Positions 4,646 to 6,536 of a stretch of DNA of 6,536 nt are shown here, one piece after another. How positions within the stretch are numbered: position 1 is the stretch's first letter; the number at the start of each line of letters is the position of its first letter. The position numbers and the translations under genes are program-made. The DNA is from an uncultured Lachnospiraceae bacterium (GTDB lineage Bacteria > Bacillota > Clostridia > Lachnospirales > Lachnospiraceae), in assembly GCA_910589265.1 (NCBI GenBank), contig CAJUTQ010000069.1, positions 1 through 6,536 of the forward strand, read 5' to 3'. The notes beneath the pieces were generated by a model that searched no databases, was not told the DNA's origin, and saw only the letters and a list, made by a program, of their open reading frames with translations.

Positions 4646-5143
4646 ATGTGCATGTATCTTACAAACGGTAACTTTTTAGGGCAGAGGCTGATAGGCTATG
4701 AATTCTATGACAGCAAGAGCAAGGGCTTCGTAGGCATGACGGAGAAGCAGGTCATTACAAAGCTGAAAAACAATGAAAAGGTTTATGGCTTTATCCTTGG
4801 GGAAGAGGACGGGAAAGAAGTCCTGTTACTTGATAAGGAAAACTTCAACATGGGCAACTTGCAGTTAAAAACCGGTGTAAACAGCCTGTCATGGATGAAT
4901 GAGGACAGCGGTTCAGATATGAACATGGAACTTATTGTTGTAGCGGCCAGCGGTGACAAGAAGAAAGTTTACGAGACAGTCAATGCCAGACATGCAAGGA
5001 TGGAATACACCGAGGACAAGCTGAAGATGATGCTGGAACTGAATGTTCCCGTAGCTGGTGTAAGGCTTGAAAAGAATAAGCTTGTAGCCTGTGAGGGTGT
5101 GGAGATTATCAGTAATGAGGAAGAAGTAAAAGAGGGGGCGTAA
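4646..5143 (+). CDS. Accessory protein of unknown function (165 residues)
   Basis: The ATG at 4646 is chosen because AAAGAGGT (4631-4638) is 7 nt before it; the open frame reaches back to 4613 but that region has no ribosome binding site. The ATG two codons later (4652) is an alternative. The protein is soluble, with no signal peptide or membrane span. It opens MCMYLTNGNFLGQRLIGYEF, then has an acidic, lysine-rich mid part with KQVITKLKNNEKVYGFILG and EVLLLDKENFN, a stretch MELIVVAASGDKKKVYETVNARHARMEY near the centre, and an acidic tail (NEEEVKEGA). The alternation of short strands and helices suggests a compact alpha/beta fold. No motif allows a function call. It is richer in GC than the preceding gene-poor stretch and starts the next rightward group of small genes, typical of accessory regions on conjugative elements. 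Confidence 0.75.
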   Translation: MCMYLTNGNFLGQRLIGYEFYDSKSKGFVGMTEKQVITKLKNNEKVYGFILGEEDGKEVLLLDKENFNMGNLQLKTGVNSLSWMNEDSGSDMNMELIVVAASGDKKKVYETVNARHARMEYTEDKLKMMLELNVPVAGVRLEKNKLVACEGVEIISNEEEVKEGA

Positions 5144-5155
5144 GCCTCCTCTTTT
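5128..5155 (+). terminator. Hairpin over the stop codon of the 4646-5143 gene
   Basis: AAAAGAGGGGG (5128-5138) pairs with CCTCCTCTTTT (5145-5155), 11 bp with one G-U pair and a 6-nt loop CGTAAG that contains most of the TAA stop. The T-run (5152-5155) is short and partly inside the stem. It could end or reduce transcription into the following small genes. Confidence 0.45.
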
Positions 5156-5207
5156 GAGGACAGGACATAAAAGGGGTTAAAGAGGTTCCAGAGAGGTACA
5201 GGGAGAA

Positions 5208-5417
5208 ATGATTGAACAGTATCGAGGTTATGAGATAAAGGTATTCTGGAGTGAGATTGATAATGGTTATGTATTCTGCATCTTTACCAGTGACGGCACG
5301 GGCATTGTAGAAAGTAATGTTTACCATTATGAAAAATTTGCATTACTGGGGGCAAGGGAAACAGTTGACCGATATATAGAGGTTAAGGAAAGGGGGCTTG
5401 ACAGATGGACTATCTGA
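5208..5417 (+). CDS. Small accessory protein of unknown function (69 residues)
   Basis: This encodes MIEQYRGYEIKVFWSEIDNG and onward: a compact soluble protein. The first 45 residues look like a beta-hairpin fold (RGYEIKVFWSE, NGYVFCIFTSDG, ESNVYHYEKF), followed by a C-terminal helix (ARETVDRYIEVKERGLDRW). The arrangement of short strands followed by a helix recalls small HicB-like or DUF proteins that are common on mobile elements, but I cannot match it to a family. The ribosome binding site is probably AGAGG (5192-5196), 11 nt before the ATG; GGGAG (5201-5205) is too close. The gene overlaps the next one by 13 nt, so the two are likely translated together. Confidence 0.65.
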   Translation: MIEQYRGYEIKVFWSEIDNGYVFCIFTSDGTGIVESNVYHYEKFALLGARETVDRYIEVKERGLDRWTI

Positions 5418-5548
5418 CATTTACAGTAATCCATACAATGGTAATCATTTCATTATGTGGAGCAGTTTATTTAGGGAAACAGTGTTTCATTTTCATACGC
5501 TGGATAGCAAAAGGGATATGGAAAGAACTGGAAGGGGATAAAAATTAA
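5405..5548 (+). CDS. Small single-span membrane protein (47 residues)
   Basis: The frame opens at ATG 5405, inside the end of the 5208-5417 gene, and stops at 5546-5548. GGAAAGGGGG (about 5387-5396) lies 8 nt before the start. The peptide begins MDYLTFTVIHTMVIISLCGA, with a membrane span over about residues 5-24, a second aromatic, partly hydrophobic stretch (CFIFIRWIAKGIW, 27-39) and a charged end (KELEGDKN). The positive residues after the span suggest that the C terminus stays inside. It could be a small partner of the upstream protein or of a membrane complex coded elsewhere. The overlap, ribosome binding site and clean membrane span support it as real despite its size; function is unknown. 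Confidence 0.6.
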   Translation: MDYLTFTVIHTMVIISLCGAVYLGKQCFIFIRWIAKGIWKELEGDKN

Positions 5549-5632
5549 AGTCTGGGATATACGGCAGAATCCATAAAAACCAGTCTAAAATTCCGTTAAG
5601 AACCACTACAGCCAAAAGAAAAAATGGATGGT

Positions 5633-5669
5633 ACAATCCCCTGCAGGGTTGGGGCAGTGGATTGTTTTT
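5633..5669 (+). terminator. Strong intrinsic terminator after the 4646-5548 gene group
   Basis: ACAATCC (5633-5639) pairs with GGATTGT (5659-5665) and, beyond one C-T mismatch, CTGC (5641-5644) pairs with GCAG (5654-5657). TTTTTG follows directly (5665-5670). The strength and place suit the end of the preceding transcription unit. Confidence 0.85.
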
Positions 5670-5985
5670 GTAACTGTAAACAATGATTTTGAACATTAAA
5701 AAGGAAATTTGTCTTATAGGTTATAATACGTGCCTGACAAATATCATATTCTTCCTGAAAAAATAATCCAACATAATAATCCAAATGTTATTGGAGTGCA
5801 GGTAACATTTCAGAGAAAGCACTGGAAAGGTGGGGAGCATACCCTCCTGCTTTTTAAACCTTACAATTCAGATAATTGTTATACAGTGAAAGAAAAATCC
5901 TGTCTGGCGGCATGCCGGATAGGATTTTTCTTTATTCCTGTTTACATACACGCTGTACATAAAGGGGTGTAATTAAAAAATTTTG
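5670..5985. other. Gene-free stretch between two terminators
   Basis: No gene with a ribosome binding site is seen. A rightward frame from GTG 5730 to 5972 has no ribosome binding site and reads through the 5889-5933 hairpin. TATAAT at 5722-5727 has no -35 box at proper spacing. A small stem, GGTGGG (5830-5835) with CCCTCC (5843-5848) and one mismatch, is followed by TGCTTTTT and might be a further weak terminator. The stretch may be a decayed gene or a spacer. Confidence 0.5.
5889..5933. terminator. Long two-way hairpin terminator
   Basis: AAAGAAAAATCCTGTCTGGC (5889-5908) pairs over all 20 positions, two of them G-U, with the segment 5914-5933, leaving a 5-nt loop GGCAT. The arms end in A-runs on one side and TTTTTCTTT on the other, so it can terminate in both directions. 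It isolates the 6002 gene from anything upstream. Confidence 0.8.
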
Positions 5986-6001
5986 GAAGGAGTAATTTTT
6001 T

Positions 6002-6286
6002 ATGTATGAGCAGGAAATAATTAAATGCCTGAAGAATCTGGGCAAGCAGATTTGGTCAATGCAACAGATAATGTCCAACCTTGACCGGGATGTCAGAAAT
6101 ATGCGTGTCAGTGGGAATACCATAGTCAAAACCATACCCTTTGGAGTCAAGGATATTTCAAGTGTCCAGCTGGTGGATGCATACACAAGGGGATTGAACA
6201 TGGAACAGCTGATTGCTCTGGGTAATCAGAAATATACAGCAGAGCAAATCTACAATAAATTAAAAAGGGCGGGGGTGGTAGACTGA
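6002..6286 (+). CDS. Small helical protein with possible C-terminal DNA-binding helices (94 residues)
   Basis: The start is clear: GGAAGGAG (5985-5992), 9 nt, then ATG. The N-terminal part (MYEQEIIKCLKNLGKQIWSM, then NLDRDVRNM) is an amphipathic, probably coiled helix. After a short central strand region (GNTIVKTIPFGVKDISS) the last 35 residues, VQLVDAYTRGLNMEQLIALG followed by YTAEQIYNKLKRAGVVD, read as two to three helices with the spacing of a helix-turn-helix, as in small regulators or accessory proteins of conjugative elements. That is a visual impression only. The stop codon overlaps the ATG of the next frame (TGATG), suggesting translational coupling. No good promoter boxes are seen between it and the 5889-5933 terminator, although one must be there or readthrough must occur. 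Confidence 0.75.
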   Translation: MYEQEIIKCLKNLGKQIWSMQQIMSNLDRDVRNMRVSGNTIVKTIPFGVKDISSVQLVDAYTRGLNMEQLIALGNQKYTAEQIYNKLKRAGVVD

Positions 6287-6414
6287 TGAAAGCAGTTGTC
6301 AAACATAATGGAGTGGAGTTGCCAGAGGCTTTGTGCCTTGTCAACACAGCAAGCAACATTGTTACATTGGAAACAATGTTAGAACCCAATATAAGCTGTC
6401 GGACGGCGAATTGA
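6286..6414 (+). CDS. Short coupled reading frame, possibly frameshifted
   Basis: The ATG at 6286 shares one base with the preceding stop (TGATG) and follows a G-rich stretch GGGCGGGGGTGG (6267-6278) that can serve as ribosome binding site. It encodes 42 residues starting MKAVVKHNGVELPEALCLVN and ending SCRTAN. There is no membrane span or known motif. The frame with protein-like sequence then changes: from about 6390 to the window end a different frame is open, reading KLSDGELREKQTANYF and later a cysteine cluster. A real gene spanning both with a frameshift is possible. Confidence 0.5.
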   Translation: MKAVVKHNGVELPEALCLVNTASNIVTLETMLEPNISCRTAN

Positions 6415-6536
6415 GGGAGAAGCAAACAGCGAATTATTTTTCTGACATTTATCCCATTGACTGCGCAGTGCTGTCTGCAAATGCACAATCCTGCCCAAAA
6501 TGCTGCACGTTGTTGCCGGTATTGCTTTCCGCCTGA
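6390..6536 (+). pseudogene. Possible frameshifted tail of the 6286 gene, with a Cys cluster
   Basis: In the frame ending at TGA 6534-6536 the sequence reads YKLSDGELREKQTANYFSD, then PIDCAVLSANAQSCPKCC and TLLPVLLSA. The frame is open from a GTG at 6333 that has no ribosome binding site. The pattern C...C..CC could bind a metal. It would join the upstream 42-residue frame if one base were gained or lost around 6380-6400. Alternatively it is chance open sequence; the reading on the opposite strand is also open here and cannot be excluded. Confidence 0.25.

Noticed and set aside
5493..5784. Minus-strand frames of 62 and 67 codons
   Set aside because: No ribosome binding site, and both cross the strong terminator at 5633-5669.
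5730..5972. Rightward 80-codon frame between two terminators
   Set aside because: It starts with GTG without a ribosome binding site and its end is coded by the 5889-5933 hairpin, so it is probably not a gene, though a decayed gene in 5730-5880 is not excluded.
6147..6488. Minus-strand 113-codon frame at the right edge
   Set aside because: It covers the well-supported end of the 6002-6286 gene on the other strand, has no ribosome binding site and contains a poly-proline run that mirrors the G-rich stretch at 6267-6278.
1..6536. CRISPR array, tRNA, rRNA or replication-origin iterons
   Set aside because: No regularly spaced direct repeats of 20 bases or more, no cloverleaf with tRNA consensus boxes and no rRNA-like conserved stretches were seen.

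Overview
The window looks like an accessory (mobile or recently acquired) segment of a low-GC Gram-positive genome, most likely a gut clostridium of the Lachnospiraceae type. The evidence is its AT-rich composition, strong AGGAG-type ribosome binding sites, sigma-A-like promoters, U-tailed hairpin terminators, a Gram-positive lipoprotein and a secreted protein, a transposase start at the left edge, and many small genes without recognisable function. No database search was possible, so the taxon is an inference.

Layout. Positions 1-55 hold the first 18 codons of a leftward transposase-like gene with its own ribosome binding site and an extended -10 box. A small rightward gene of unknown function (231-476) converges on an XRE-family repressor gene (510-800, minus), with a hairpin terminator at their junction. 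The repressor is divergent from a rightward three-gene surface module: a small protein with a possible winged-helix region (938-1387), a lipoprotein with an SH3b domain (1384-2151, start and stop overlapping) and a secreted protein with a signal peptide (2275-3924). A very good promoter (TTGCAG-N17-TATAAT) with repeats next to its -35 box lies in the divergent region, so the simplest model is that the repressor controls the surface module.

The most interesting part is 3782-4097, which reads as a complete but easily missed type I toxin-antitoxin locus. A 26-residue membrane peptide is encoded on the minus strand (3909-3989) with its own promoter and a leader hairpin that buries its ribosome binding site. 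A strong promoter on the plus strand (3782-3810) would make an RNA of about 104 nt that converges on the toxin and ends at a shared two-way terminator (3874-3920). That RNA carries the same heptamer as the arm that hides the toxin's ribosome binding site. The secreted-protein frame runs into this locus and ends inside its terminator, so that gene looks truncated.

Positions 4098-4645 have no convincing gene, only a possible decayed reading frame. Rightward small genes follow: a 165-residue unknown protein (4646-5143), a 69-residue protein (5208-5417) overlapped by a 47-residue single-span membrane protein (5405-5548), then a strong terminator at 5633, a gene-free stretch with a second long hairpin (5889-5933), a 94-residue protein (6002-6286) and a 42-residue reading frame (6286-6414) that may be frameshifted. 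They resemble the accessory genes of conjugative elements or plasmids, but no relaxase, integrase or replication gene is present to prove it.
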